A DNA stretch of 64,000 bases from Litchfieldia alkalitelluris (GCF_002153425.1 NZ_KZ119600.1:1471103-1535102); one strand, 5' to 3'; positions 42,458 to 51,190 are shown, counted from the first letter of the stretch. Notes: a model not told the origin generated them from the letters alone. Numbers and translations are program-made.

Positions 42458-42700
42458 TTAATTCGATTCATTGCTTGCTTCGTTAGTACCTGTACGCCTT
42501 TCACGGAAGTAACTAACCGTCTGATAAATAGAGAATAATAAAAGACAAGACATGAGGGATCCAGCCATATACCCAGCATTTGAAAATGCAGGCCTAAACC
42601 ATTCTGTATTTGCGCCCACAAGTATACCGATGATGATAGAAATAATGAAAATACTGTAAACAATATATGTTTCTTTTGAGAGGTTTTTGAAGTAATTCAT
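42458..42700 (-). CDS. Small two-span membrane protein
   Basis: An 80-residue protein with two hydrophobic segments (IVYSIFIISIIIGILVGA and AGSLMSCLLLFSIYQTV) and a polar Asn/Glu-rich tail. I do not recognise the family. The ATG follows AAGGGGG, so it is likely real. It converges on bipA and shares its terminator. Confidence 0.7.
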   Translation of the reverse strand: MNYFKNLSKETYIVYSIFIISIIIGILVGANTEWFRPAFSNAGYMAGSLMSCLLLFSIYQTVSYFRERRTGTNEASNESN

Positions 42701-42898
42701 AACATCCCCCTTCCTCTAGGCATTTAAGTACTTTTATTATACTTTTTTTATTGTAACCATGCAATTGAACTTATAATTATAGTATTTTTATGAAAACTAA
42801 GTATATTGGTTGCTCTCGTTTTGAAACTAATTTGACTTTCTAACCGTAAATAAAATGGAGTAAATAAAATCTATTATAATGAGAGAGGGCGATTTTTA

Positions 42899-43213
42899 AT
42901 GATCATGGTAAATACAGAAACAATCCCTGGTGTTGAGATTGAAAAGGCCTTAGGAATTGTATCAGGAAACACAGTACAGGCAAAACATGTTGGGAAAGAC
43001 ATTGTTGGCGGTTTAAGAAACCTTGTTGGGGGTAAAATGACTGAGTATGAGGAAATGTTCCGAGAGTCAAGGGATATTGCTGAAAAGGAAATGGTAGAAG
43101 AGGCAAAGAAGCTAGGTGCTGATGCAATTGTTAATATTCGATACTCTTCATCTTCAATTATGCAAGGTTCATCTGAAGTATTAGTATATGGTACAGCAGT
43201 GAAGATTAAGTAG
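42899..43213 (+). CDS. YbjQ/UPF0145 heavy-metal-binding-domain protein
   Basis: A 104-residue protein of the YbjQ/UPF0145 family. The whole chain fits: TETIPGVEIEKALGIV at the start, then GLRNLVGGKMTEYEEM, and GADAIVNIRYSSS near the end. The fold forms pentamers and is often called a heavy-metal-binding domain, though its function is not established. ATG 42899 follows GAGGG at nine bases. Confidence 0.88.
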   Translation: MIMVNTETIPGVEIEKALGIVSGNTVQAKHVGKDIVGGLRNLVGGKMTEYEEMFRESRDIAEKEMVEEAKKLGADAIVNIRYSSSSIMQGSSEVLVYGTAVKIK

Positions 43214-43275
43214 ATCATAGCCTTCTAAGCGTCCTTTGCCTTTGGCCTTCCACTCAAATCGAGAGGTGCTTGTAT

Positions 43276-43833
43276 ATGAGACAGTTTCTGTATAGCTTTA
43301 TTGTAATCATAATAATGATGGTTGGTTGTAGTTCGGAAGAGGAACACCTATATTCTTCAGAGGGAAGGGATCCAATCATATCAGAAACAGAAGCTGGAGA
43401 TTTTATTATAAGATTACAGTCTTCTAAAGGGATTTATAAGGAAGACGAGTCTGTAAAAATTGTTGCGAAGTTAAAGTATGTAGGTGAAGAAGATAGCATA
43501 ACGATTTTTTATGGAGAATCGCCTTTTTTATATGATATAACTGAAACAGAACTTGGTATTCATGCAACTAATATACATCAAAGGCTAGAAAATCCTACAA
43601 ACGAGCAATTGTTAGATAGGGGAGAGTGGCTTGAGAAAGAGTTTAATAAAACCTTTTTAAGTGCGAGCGATGAAGAGTATCTAGAGTCATTTGAATGGTT
43701 TTTAGATGGGGAAGGATTTCCAGCTGGCAATTATGAAATAGAATTACGTACTGATTTTTTAACATTGAACGTCGATGATGATGAGTTTCAACAACATAAC
43801 TATTCTACGAATATCATGTTAAAAAGTGAATAA
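43276..43833 (+). CDS. Lipoprotein with beta-sandwich-like domain
   Basis: A 185-residue predicted lipoprotein with lipobox MVGC. The mature part has alternating beta strands (GDFIIRLQSSKGIYKEDESV, KIVAKLKYVG) that suggest an Ig-like or BsuPI-type fold, but no family is certain. It is acidic. ATG 43276 is placed after AGAGGTG. The sfsA start codon follows its stop by 16 bases, so the two may be co-transcribed. Confidence 0.65.
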   Translation: MRQFLYSFIVIIIMMVGCSSEEEHLYSSEGRDPIISETEAGDFIIRLQSSKGIYKEDESVKIVAKLKYVGEEDSITIFYGESPFLYDITETELGIHATNIHQRLENPTNEQLLDRGEWLEKEFNKTFLSASDEEYLESFEWFLDGEGFPAGNYEIELRTDFLTLNVDDDEFQQHNYSTNIMLKSE

Positions 43834-43849
43834 AAAGGCGGCTAGTTTT

Positions 43850-44587
43850 ATGAAGAAAGATCATAAGAAGGAGAGATTTATTAGCTTTCCTCCGAATTTA
43901 CTTCCTGCTATTTTTGTTGAGCGACCAAACCGTTTTATTGTAAAATGCAGACTAGAAAAAACAGGAGAAATGGTGGAGGCACATTTAGCTGACTCAGGAC
44001 GGCTACTGGAATTACTAATACCAGGAAAGCTAATATATTTGAGGAAGGTAGAGGACCCAAAGAGGAAAACGAAATACTCTTCTGTCATTGTGGAGCGTGA
44101 AGACGGAAATGGGTGGGTCTCCCTAAATGCGCAGCTTCCAAATAAGTTAGCTGTCATGGCAGTTCAAGGGAAGCTAATTGATAGTTTGAAGGAATGGGAG
44201 TACGTCCGTTCAGAATATACGAAAGGGCACTCGCGTTGGGATCTACTCTTGGCTCATAAAGATGGGCGGAACATGTTAGTAGAGGTCAAAGGCGCTACGT
44301 TAGTAAAAGAAGGTCTAGGTACCTTTCCTGATGCTGTTACAGCAAGGGGGACAAAGCATGTCCTTGAGCTTGCACAGATACAAAAAGAAGATGGTTGGGA
44401 AACTGCAATTCTCTTCATTGCCCAACGTAATGATATCATGTCATTAAAGCCGGCTTATCATATTGATCCAGCTTTTGGTGAAGCAATGCAGAAAGCAGAA
44501 AAAGCTGGGGTAAAATTATTAGGATGCCGAGCTGACGTAACTTTAGAAGGAATTGAAGTAACAGATGAAATTGAGGTTGGCACATAA
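43850..44587 (+). CDS. sfsA: SfsA family protein
   Basis: A 245-residue protein of the SfsA (sugar fermentation stimulation) family. It includes FVERPNRFIVKCRLE, HLADSGRLLELL, the SRWDLLLAHKDGRNMLVEVK region with the nuclease-like D-x(n)-E-x-K arrangement, and FPDAVTARGTKHVLEL. The fold combines an OB domain and a restriction-endonuclease-like domain; it binds DNA in E. coli but its function remains unclear. I chose ATG 43850 after AAAAAGGCGG; an in-frame GTG at 43826 lies inside the preceding gene. Confidence 0.9.
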   Translation: MKKDHKKERFISFPPNLLPAIFVERPNRFIVKCRLEKTGEMVEAHLADSGRLLELLIPGKLIYLRKVEDPKRKTKYSSVIVEREDGNGWVSLNAQLPNKLAVMAVQGKLIDSLKEWEYVRSEYTKGHSRWDLLLAHKDGRNMLVEVKGATLVKEGLGTFPDAVTARGTKHVLELAQIQKEDGWETAILFIAQRNDIMSLKPAYHIDPAFGEAMQKAEKAGVKLLGCRADVTLEGIEVTDEIEVGT

Positions 44588-44643
44588 GGACCTGGTCCCC
44601 GAATTAACGTTCGGGGACCAGGTCCTTGACATTTTTGTGTCCA
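44587..44643. repeat. REP-like palindrome, family B, copy 2
   Basis: AGGACCTGGTCCCCGAA and TTCGGGGACCAGGTCCT pair around a short TTAACG loop, directly after the sfsA stop codon. The GGGACCAGGTCC core and the ATTTTTGTGTC that follows match the palindrome at 39241-39279. It probably ends the sfsA transcript. Confidence 0.7.
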
Positions 44644-44720
44644 TATAATAAAGGGAAAAAACATAGTTATGTAGAAGAATGGTCGAAAGGAACATAATTT
44701 TGAAAGTAGGATGAGAGAGT

Positions 44721-45563
44721 ATGAGGCGGGAATTGGGCTATGTACATATTGCAGTCTTGTTATTTGGGTTATCAGGATTATTTGCTAAGTGGTTAACTAT
44801 CTCGGCTTACGTCATTGTTTTAGGACGAGTTTTTTTTGCTGCAATTTTTTTATGGTTAGTTTTAATTATCATAAGTAAGCCTGTGTTACTACCAAATTAT
44901 AAAAATTATCTCCCTTTCATTTTTATTGGGGGGGTATTGGCAATACATTGGGGGAGTTTTTTTCATTCTATCCAAATATCTACTGTAGCCATAGGACTTG
45001 TTACCTTCGCTACATTCCCTGTTTTTGCAAGTCTTCTAGAACCAATTATTTTTAATGAGAAATATGATAAAAGGACTTTTGTGTTAGCAACAATGACAGT
45101 AGTCGGTGTCATTTTTATCGTTCCAGTAGATCTTTCTAGCGAAGTAACACAAGGGGTAATATGGGGTCTTGTCTCCGCAGTAACCTTTACTATACTTTCA
45201 ATACTCAATCGCAAGTATGTACGCAATTATTCAAGTATTACTGTCGGGTTTTACCAAAACTTATTTGCATTTTTCTGGCTAATTCCTTTCACCCTTTTCA
45301 TACCATTCACCATAACTAGCTCAGATTTTTCATTATTATTATTGCTAGGCGTATTATTTACAGGTGTTGCCCATGTCGTTTATATCCAAGGTTTGTCAAA
45401 GGTGAATGTAAGATCTGCCAGTATCATTGCTTCTTTAGAGCCAGTTTATGGTATTTTAGCTGCTATTATTCTGTTAAGGGAAATGCCTATATGGAATGAA
45501 TGGGTGGGAATGGGAGTTATCCTGTTTTCAGCCATGTACATCTCTTTAAAAAAACAAACTTAA
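44721..45563 (+). CDS. EamA-family (DMT) transporter
   Basis: A 280-residue protein with ten hydrophobic segments in two EamA repeats, a member of the drug/metabolite transporter superfamily. The first repeat ends with VVGVIFIVPVDLS and the second with ASIIASLEPVYGILAAI and GMGVILFSAMY, all typical. These proteins export amino acids, metabolites or drugs; the substrate is unknown. A second EamA transporter is at 60539. It is a single-gene unit. Confidence 0.88.
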   Translation: MRRELGYVHIAVLLFGLSGLFAKWLTISAYVIVLGRVFFAAIFLWLVLIIISKPVLLPNYKNYLPFIFIGGVLAIHWGSFFHSIQISTVAIGLVTFATFPVFASLLEPIIFNEKYDKRTFVLATMTVVGVIFIVPVDLSSEVTQGVIWGLVSAVTFTILSILNRKYVRNYSSITVGFYQNLFAFFWLIPFTLFIPFTITSSDFSLLLLLGVLFTGVAHVVYIQGLSKVNVRSASIIASLEPVYGILAAIILLREMPIWNEWVGMGVILFSAMYISLKKQT

Positions 45564-45781
45564 ACGAAAGTGATTGGACTGTAACGAACACTAACACAAG
45601 ATTAGTATTTCACTTTAGCCTAAAGATAAATCTTCCTGTTTTAAGACAAACGTTCTGAATCATATGAATAAAAAGGAATGCCTTCTTCTGATATAGCATG
45701 TTTTTCACATTGGTATTAGGAATGTGCACTTTGAAACTCGGGAAGAAGAGTACTCTATCATATGAAACGGAGGGGCGCAGA

Positions 45782-46678
45782 TTGTTTACTAGGATTGATA
45801 AGCTTCAAATCGAGTTGCCAAAACCAAAGAGTCCAGATGCCAATGCAGCTGCAGCGGTTCAAGAATTATTAGGTGGAAAATATGGCGAAATGTCCACATT
45901 AAATAATTATATGTTTCAGTCTTTTAACTTTAGAAATAAGAAAAAGCATAAACCTTTCTATGATCTTATTGCAAGTATCACAGCAGAAGAATTTGGTCAT
46001 GTGGAACTAGTATCGAATACGATTAATTTAATGCTTGAAGGAACGACTTTCCCAGGTGATCCCGACATTGCTCCAATGCAAAATGCAAAGGATAAAAGAA
46101 ATTCTCACCATTTTATTGCGTCAGCACAAACGGCCTTACCTGCTGATTCCATGGGAAATCCGTGGACTGGGGACAATGTTTTTACTAGTGGTAATTTAGT
46201 ATTGGATCTATTGCATAATTTTTTCCTTGAGTGTGGAGCAAGAACACATAAAATGAGAGTGTATGAGATGACAGACAACCCTGTTGCAAGAGAAATGATA
46301 GGTTACCTGTTAGTTCGAGGTGGGGTTCATGTTGTGGCTTACGCAAAAGCTCTGGAAGTAATGACAGGTGCAGATGTGACAAAAATGCTACCGATTCCAG
46401 ACTTAGATAATAAGCGTTTTGAAACTGCACGGAAGTTTGAAGCAGAGGGAAAACATAGAAAGCTATATACATTCAGTGCAAGAGATTACCAGGATGTAAA
46501 TAAGATTTGGAAAGGAGAGCATCCAACTGAAGGAGGAGAACTTGAAGTAATCCAAGGTACACCTCAAGGTGGTCCAATCCCAGATTTAGAGGAGATACCT
46601 GAGGAGTTTGCCCCTGGAGTATCCTATGAAGATTTTCAGGAAATAGGAAAGAAACTACAGCGGAAAGCTGGTCTATAA
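45782..46678 (+). CDS. Manganese catalase
   Basis: A 298-residue dimanganese catalase that breaks down hydrogen peroxide. Metal ligands can be placed in LLGGKYGEMSTLNNY (Glu), ITAEEFGHVELV (Glu and His), FLECGARTHKMRVYEM (Glu) and RGGVHVVAYAKALE (His). The C-terminal tail with FAPGVSYEDF is the normal family ending. I chose TTG 45782, seven bases after GGAGGGG, because the family normally begins MF-x-R-IDKLQIELP; the longer reading from 45698 adds 28 unrelated residues. It is probably cytoplasmic or spore-coat associated, as with YdbD/CotJC relatives. Confidence 0.92.
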   Translation: MFTRIDKLQIELPKPKSPDANAAAAVQELLGGKYGEMSTLNNYMFQSFNFRNKKKHKPFYDLIASITAEEFGHVELVSNTINLMLEGTTFPGDPDIAPMQNAKDKRNSHHFIASAQTALPADSMGNPWTGDNVFTSGNLVLDLLHNFFLECGARTHKMRVYEMTDNPVAREMIGYLLVRGGVHVVAYAKALEVMTGADVTKMLPIPDLDNKRFETARKFEAEGKHRKLYTFSARDYQDVNKIWKGEHPTEGGELEVIQGTPQGGPIPDLEEIPEEFAPGVSYEDFQEIGKKLQRKAGL

Positions 46679-46761
46679 CGATAAAGCGACATAATATAAC
46701 ACCGGTAGACATAATTATCGGTGTTTCTCTTTACTTTTAAAAATAATATCGATAAATTATG

Positions 46762-46791
46762 ATGGGAAAAATGTGCAGAAAGCACGAATTG
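46762..46791 (+). promoter_or_regulatory. Sigma-H-like promoter of the second PAS kinase
   Basis: ATGGGAAAA (46762-46770) and GAAT (46786-46789) lie at the same spacing as in the promoter at 15132. Both boxes have a mismatch to the sigma-H consensus. Confidence 0.35.
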
Positions 46792-46851
46792 TTTATCATT
46801 TTTTGTTAGTATTATATTAATTGGGTTAATTGTATAAGGATGAGGTGTATA

Positions 46852-48687
46852 ATGGTGACGAATAAGGCTGAGATGTCATGGATGAAGAATGCGGATTCCA
46901 TTGTAAATAATCAACAAGAACAACAAGATAACTTTGAATTAATGTCTCAAACTTTTGATTTTATTAGCGATGCAATCCTAATCGTTGATAAGGCCTGGAA
47001 ACTCATATATACAAACGAAGCAGCAGCTAAACTATTAAGAAGTTCGAAGAGGGATCTACTGGGAGTCCATTTGTGGGACAAGTTTTCGGACAATGTTCGT
47101 ACGACATTTTTTGATTCCTATCAAAAGTCTCTTTTAGAAGACAAGCCTGTGGAATTTAATGAGTATTATACTCCTTTAAAGATGTGGCTTCACTTTAAAG
47201 TTATTCCATCTAAAGGTAGGGTGACCATTCTACTAAATAAACTAAATGATAACCTCACGATGGAAGTAACTGAGGAAGTATACCGAACCATGTTTCGGGA
47301 CTACCCAGATGCTGTCTGCTCTACTGATTTAAGAGGTTATTTCTTAACGGTTAATAAGTCGTTTAAAGAAATGTTTAGTGTAGATGATGAAAATATTAAA
47401 GGGAAACATTTCTTAGATTATTTAGTAGGAAATCGGAATGGCAGAATAAAAGATATATTTGAAACAGCAATTAATGGTAATCCACAAACTGTGGAAATTA
47501 ACTTATCTAATGAAGTTGGAAGACCTTTTGTAGTCATGCTAAGTCTTATCCCAATTATCGTAAACTCTGAAATCATTGGTGCTTATGCCATTTTTAAGAA
47601 CATAACGAAGTATTATTTAAATGTCGATGAAATAAGGCGATTATATGATATGAACCAATCTATCATGGAAGCAGTAGAGGACGGTATTCTTGGACTTGAT
47701 AAAGACTTTAATGTTGTTATGTGGAATGAAGCGGCAGAAAAAATCACTGGTTATGACCGTGAAGAACTAACACCAGAAACAATACATAAATTATTACATC
47801 ATATCCAACCATCTATTGATCATTTTTTCAATAAAGATTTTAATAGTTTAAATTTATTCGAGGAAATTGTAATAGAGAAGTCAGGGATTACCTTTTATAA
47901 AAAGGACGGAACACCGTTTATTACAGAATTTACTGTGACACCCATGATTTCAGGTGAAACCGTTATCGGCAGCGTACTAACTTTTAGGGATATTACTCAG
48001 AAGAAGAAGTCAGAAGAATTGATTCATCAGTCAGAAAAATTGTCAGCTGTAGGGCAATTGGCAGCTGGAATCGCTCATGAGATTCGGAATCCTCTAACTT
48101 CCTTAAAAGGTTTTTTACAGCTAATTGAATTTAATCAAGGGGGTAAACAGGAGTATTATGACATCATGAAGTCAGAGTTCAGTAGAATTGAACAGATATT
48201 AAATGAACTCTTAATTTTATCTAAACCGCAAAAAATGGATAAGGTACCAACCTCTATTGTGAACCTTATGGATCATACAGTTACTTTGTTACAAACACAA
48301 GCGATTATTAAAAATATCCAAATTAAAAAGGATATTCAAGCGGAAGATGCAATGGTAGAGTGCGCAGAGCATCAAATAAAACAAGTTTTTGTAAACCTCA
48401 TTAAGAATGCCATTGAAGCGACAGATGATGGTGGTGAAATTAATGTTCTCATCCGTGCAATAAATCAGGAAGTAACTGTTGAAGTGGTTGATACTGGTTG
48501 TGGAATACCTAAAGAAAAGTTAAAGAGAATTGGTGAACCATTCTTTACTACGAAAAATAAAGGTACTGGCCTTGGGCTTATGGTGACTTTCCAGATAATT
48601 GAAGAGCACGGTGGAACAGTAGAAGTAGATAGTATTGAGGGAGAAGGGACGACCTTTAAAATTAAATTGCCTCTTTACGAAAGCTAA
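46852..48687 (+). CDS. Triple-PAS soluble sensor histidine kinase
   Basis: A 611-residue cytoplasmic histidine kinase with three PAS domains (about 25-130, 140-250, 265-385). The H-box GIAHEIRNPL has His409, the N-box is NLIKNAIEA, and G1 DTGCGI and G2 GTGLGL follow. Three PAS domains and no membrane span match the B. subtilis KinA layout (606 residues). The first two PAS domains and the kinase core resemble the gene at 15216, so the two are probably paralogues. It likely feeds a Spo0F-type receiver protein. ATG 46852 follows AAGGAT. A eutH gene follows 40 bases after it and may be co-transcribed. Confidence 0.9.
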   Translation: MVTNKAEMSWMKNADSIVNNQQEQQDNFELMSQTFDFISDAILIVDKAWKLIYTNEAAAKLLRSSKRDLLGVHLWDKFSDNVRTTFFDSYQKSLLEDKPVEFNEYYTPLKMWLHFKVIPSKGRVTILLNKLNDNLTMEVTEEVYRTMFRDYPDAVCSTDLRGYFLTVNKSFKEMFSVDDENIKGKHFLDYLVGNRNGRIKDIFETAINGNPQTVEINLSNEVGRPFVVMLSLIPIIVNSEIIGAYAIFKNITKYYLNVDEIRRLYDMNQSIMEAVEDGILGLDKDFNVVMWNEAAEKITGYDREELTPETIHKLLHHIQPSIDHFFNKDFNSLNLFEEIVIEKSGITFYKKDGTPFITEFTVTPMISGETVIGSVLTFRDITQKKKSEELIHQSEKLSAVGQLAAGIAHEIRNPLTSLKGFLQLIEFNQGGKQEYYDIMKSEFSRIEQILNELLILSKPQKMDKVPTSIVNLMDHTVTLLQTQAIIKNIQIKKDIQAEDAMVECAEHQIKQVFVNLIKNAIEATDDGGEINVLIRAINQEVTVEVVDTGCGIPKEKLKRIGEPFFTTKNKGTGLGLMVTFQIIEEHGGTVEVDSIEGEGTTFKIKLPLYES

Positions 48688-48727
48688 AACAATGGTTGCA
48701 CTCTAAAAAGGTGGTTAAACGTACTTC

Positions 48728-49807
48728 ATGTGGATGAATGAACTCATAATTTGGATTTTGGTCTTATTTATGTGTATTGGCGGAATAGATCGTATCCTAG
48801 GAAACCGTTACGGATATGGAAAAGCTTTTGAGGAAGGTTTCTTGGCAATGGGGCCCATAGCGTTAGCGATGGTTGGCATTATTTCCATCTCTCCAATTCT
48901 AGCTGAGGTCATGCGCCCTATCATTACGCCATTGTTTCTAGCGATAGGTGCAGATCCAGCTATTTTTCCAGGTATGATATTGGCCATTGATATGGGAGGT
49001 TACCCCCTCGCAATGGAACTGGCTGAAACTGAAATGGCTGGGATGTTTTCTGGTATTATTTTGGCCACGTTACTCGGTCCAACCTTTGTTTTTACCATTC
49101 CAGTGGCCCTTGGTATCTTAAAAAAAGAGGATCACCCAATTTTTGCGAAAGGTATTTTGATTGGTCTCATTCCTATACCAGTTGGGGCTTTGGTAGGTGG
49201 AGCTGTGGCAGGCATACCTGTTTTATTTCTAATCCATCAGCTAATGCCAGTTATCCTATTTTCACTTGGAATTGCAGCAGGCCTTTTATGGAAACAACAA
49301 TTGATGATAAGAGGCTTTTTTGTGTTTGGAAAAATCGTTACAGTGGTCATTACTATTGGATTAGTTCTAGCTATTGTTGAAGCCTTAACTGGATCAGTGA
49401 TCGTTCCGGGGCTTTTACCGCTGTCCGAGGGGGTACAAATCGTTGGGATTATAGCTATTACCCTAGCTGGTGCATTCCCTTTAGTCCATTTCTTGAAGAC
49501 GGCTTTAAAGCCAGTCTTGATACCTTTAAAAAAAAAAGTGAATACGTCTGAGATGACATTTATAGGACTTGTATCTAGCCTTGCCCACAGTATTCCAATG
49601 TTTAAATACTTACATCAAATGGACGATAAAGGGAAGCTAATGAATGTGGCATTTGCAGTTAGTGGCGCATTTGTCTTAGGAGGACATTTAGGCTTCACAG
49701 CTTCTGTAGAGGCAGACTATATCTTTCCGATGATGATAGGAAAAATCATTGCAGGCTCTTTATCAGTTTTGATTGCATACATTTATTATTCAAAAACTAC
49801 TGACTAA
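48728..49807 (+). CDS. eutH: EutH-family ethanolamine transporter
   Basis: A 359-residue membrane protein with about ten or eleven segments, matching EutH (ethanolamine utilisation transporter). Typical stretches are GGIDRILGNRYGYGKAFEEG, MILAIDMGGYPLA, ATLLGPTFVFTIPVALGI and the C-terminal GGHLGFTASVEADYI. No other eut genes (ammonia-lyase, microcompartment) lie in the window, so it may serve another role or supply ethanolamine to enzymes encoded elsewhere. Ethanolamine ammonia-lyase needs B12. The start could also be ATG 48734. Confidence 0.88.
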   Translation: MWMNELIIWILVLFMCIGGIDRILGNRYGYGKAFEEGFLAMGPIALAMVGIISISPILAEVMRPIITPLFLAIGADPAIFPGMILAIDMGGYPLAMELAETEMAGMFSGIILATLLGPTFVFTIPVALGILKKEDHPIFAKGILIGLIPIPVGALVGGAVAGIPVLFLIHQLMPVILFSLGIAAGLLWKQQLMIRGFFVFGKIVTVVITIGLVLAIVEALTGSVIVPGLLPLSEGVQIVGIIAITLAGAFPLVHFLKTALKPVLIPLKKKVNTSEMTFIGLVSSLAHSIPMFKYLHQMDDKGKLMNVAFAVSGAFVLGGHLGFTASVEADYIFPMMIGKIIAGSLSVLIAYIYYSKTTD

Positions 49808-49810
49808 ACA

Positions 49811-50074
49811 TCAGTTTGATTCACCCATCTTAAGATGACGTAAATCCATTTTTTCATGATCATGTTCATTTGAATTCTCAACTATAGGATCTCCTTCTAC
49901 ATTTGCTTCTTGTGGAGGAGATTCTATTTGTTTTTCATTCAATTTATCGAGTTTCTTGAAATGCTTATTCATTGCTTTTTCATGTCGATAGCTTCCGTAA
50001 TAATACATTTTAACTAAATGCCAATTGTGCCAAAATTCATGCCATTTTCTGTACAATTTATCTTTTTTAGACAT
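49811..50074 (-). CDS. Small charged protein, unrecognised
   Basis: An 87-residue soluble protein. The N-terminal part is rich in Trp, His, Tyr and Lys (KWHEFWHNWHLVKMYYYGSY), followed by an acidic, polar C-terminus ending in Glu-Ser-Asn. The ATG follows TGGAGGGA, so it is probably a real gene. No family is recognised. It converges on eutH. Confidence 0.6.
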   Translation of the reverse strand: MSKKDKLYRKWHEFWHNWHLVKMYYYGSYRHEKAMNKHFKKLDKLNEKQIESPPQEANVEGDPIVENSNEHDHEKMDLRHLKMGESN

Positions 50075-50092
50075 ATCTTTCCCTCCAGTTTT

Positions 50093-50125
50093 TGCGACCG
50101 ATGACCAAGACGCTTACGCTTTTCT
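50093..50125 (-). repeat. Dispersed repeat family C, copy 4
   Basis: On the minus strand this is AGAAAAGCGTAAGCGTCTTG then GTCATCGGTCGCA, matching the other three copies. It lies just upstream of the 87-residue gene. Confidence 0.6.
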
Positions 50126-50240
50126 AATATTTCATTTATATTATCCCTCTTTGATTCGTATTCAATAAAAGTATTAATTTCCTTAAATATTTCACGAAAA
50201 GTAAGTTGAAAAACGTGAATACCAACAAGTTTTCATTTAA

Positions 50241-50294
50241 AGAGTATAAAAAAAGTACTGTTCCATTATTGGAATCAGTACTTTTTTATACTCT
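50241..50294 (-). terminator. Terminator of the receiver protein gene
   Basis: A long near-perfect stem, AGAGTATAAAAAA plus GTACTG against CAGTAC plus TTTTTTATACTCT, overlaps the 3' end of the gene and contains the T-run. Confidence 0.75.
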
Positions 50295-50675
50295 AGAAGG
50301 ATAATCGGCTCCATTTAATAACTTTTTAATAATCTCCTTTAAAATACTCTCTTCAATTGGTTTTTGAATAAAACCATAAGCACCAAGATGAATGGAGTTC
50401 TTTAAGTGTGCCTGTCCGCTCGTGGATGATGCCATGATAATTTTTATTTCTGGGTATGCTTGATGGATTTCCTTTAGGGCAGCAATTCCATCTTTCTTAG
50501 GCATAATAATATCCATAAAAACAAGGTTTGGTCGGACGGCATGACATATATCCACTGCTTCAACACCATCTTTAGCTTCCGATATATCTGTAATACCAAT
50601 CTTTTTTAAACAATCAACCATTTGATTCCTTACAGTTTCTGAATCGTCACAAACCAAAATTGATAATTTGTCCAT
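50286..50675 (-). CDS. Single-domain response regulator (CheY/Spo0F type)
   Basis: A 129-residue stand-alone receiver domain. The acidic pair Asp10/Asp11, the phosphorylation site Asp55 (FMDIIMPKKDG), Ser83/Ser84 and Lys105 (QKP) complete the active site. Without an output domain it works as a phosphate carrier or by protein contact. The sequence is of the CheY type; a role in a phosphorelay is inferred from the orphan kinases nearby and two Spo0A boxes 190-235 bases upstream. It is not obviously Spo0F, and no second domain follows. Confidence 0.88.
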   Translation of the reverse strand: MDKLSILVCDDSETVRNQMVDCLKKIGITDISEAKDGVEAVDICHAVRPNLVFMDIIMPKKDGIAALKEIHQAYPEIKIIMASSTSGQAHLKNSIHLGAYGFIQKPIEESILKEIIKKLLNGADYPSRV

Positions 50676-50866
50676 TATTTAGCCTCCCAGATATCAGCTT
50701 TCTGATTGACCACAAGTTTCATTTATTTCTAAATTTTTTTACTCTTAACCCTATTCTACCATATGCACATTCGTATCTAAGTGTCATATTTCATTTGTCA
50801 TCTTTTTTTAATAATGTCGGTATGTCGTGTTTCTTAGAGTATCGTGTGAATTGAATCGATGAGTTG

Positions 50867-50908
50867 TGTCGAAAAAAAGAGAATTCAAGCGAAATGGGGA
50901 GTGTCGAA
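50867..50908 (+). promoter_or_regulatory. Two direct Spo0A-like boxes
   Basis: TGTCGAA occurs at 50867-50873 and again at 50902-50908, both inside GTGTCGAAAAAAAG, 35 bases apart on the same strand. The sequence equals the 0A-box core. They lie between the divergent receiver gene and the nup-like operon, so the controlled gene is uncertain. Confidence 0.45.
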
Positions 50909-51129
50909 AAAAAGAATGAGAATCTTAAACTTATCTATTTATTCCTCTATCATTTAGTGGTATTATAAATGCGATTCAAGAAACCGAAATATGGGTAGAT
51001 AGTAAAATATATGATGATTGTTTGGTTTGAGTTGTCAGACATCTTACTTATAAAAAATTACCCAAAAAGAAAAAAGGTTGTATGAAAGGTGATAATTTAT
51101 ATTACCTTTAGCCATAATAAAGGCACAGA

Positions 51130-51190
51130 AGTCATGTACCGGTAACGTGAACAAGGGCATTATTCTTGTTCTTTTTGGTGAGTACGATGA
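51130..51190 (+). ncRNA. Structured leader of the nup-like operon
   Basis: An outer stem pairs GTCATGTAC (51130-51138) with GTACGATGAC (51181-51190, one extra base). Inside, GAACAAG (51148-51154) and CTTGTTC (51164-51170) form a second hairpin followed by TTTTT. The BMP gene starts 34 bases downstream. It does not match the purine or other riboswitch consensus I know. It could be an attenuator. Confidence 0.4.

Noticed and set aside
51130-51190. Purine riboswitch
   Set aside because: The conserved loop and junction sequences of that class are absent and the element is too short.
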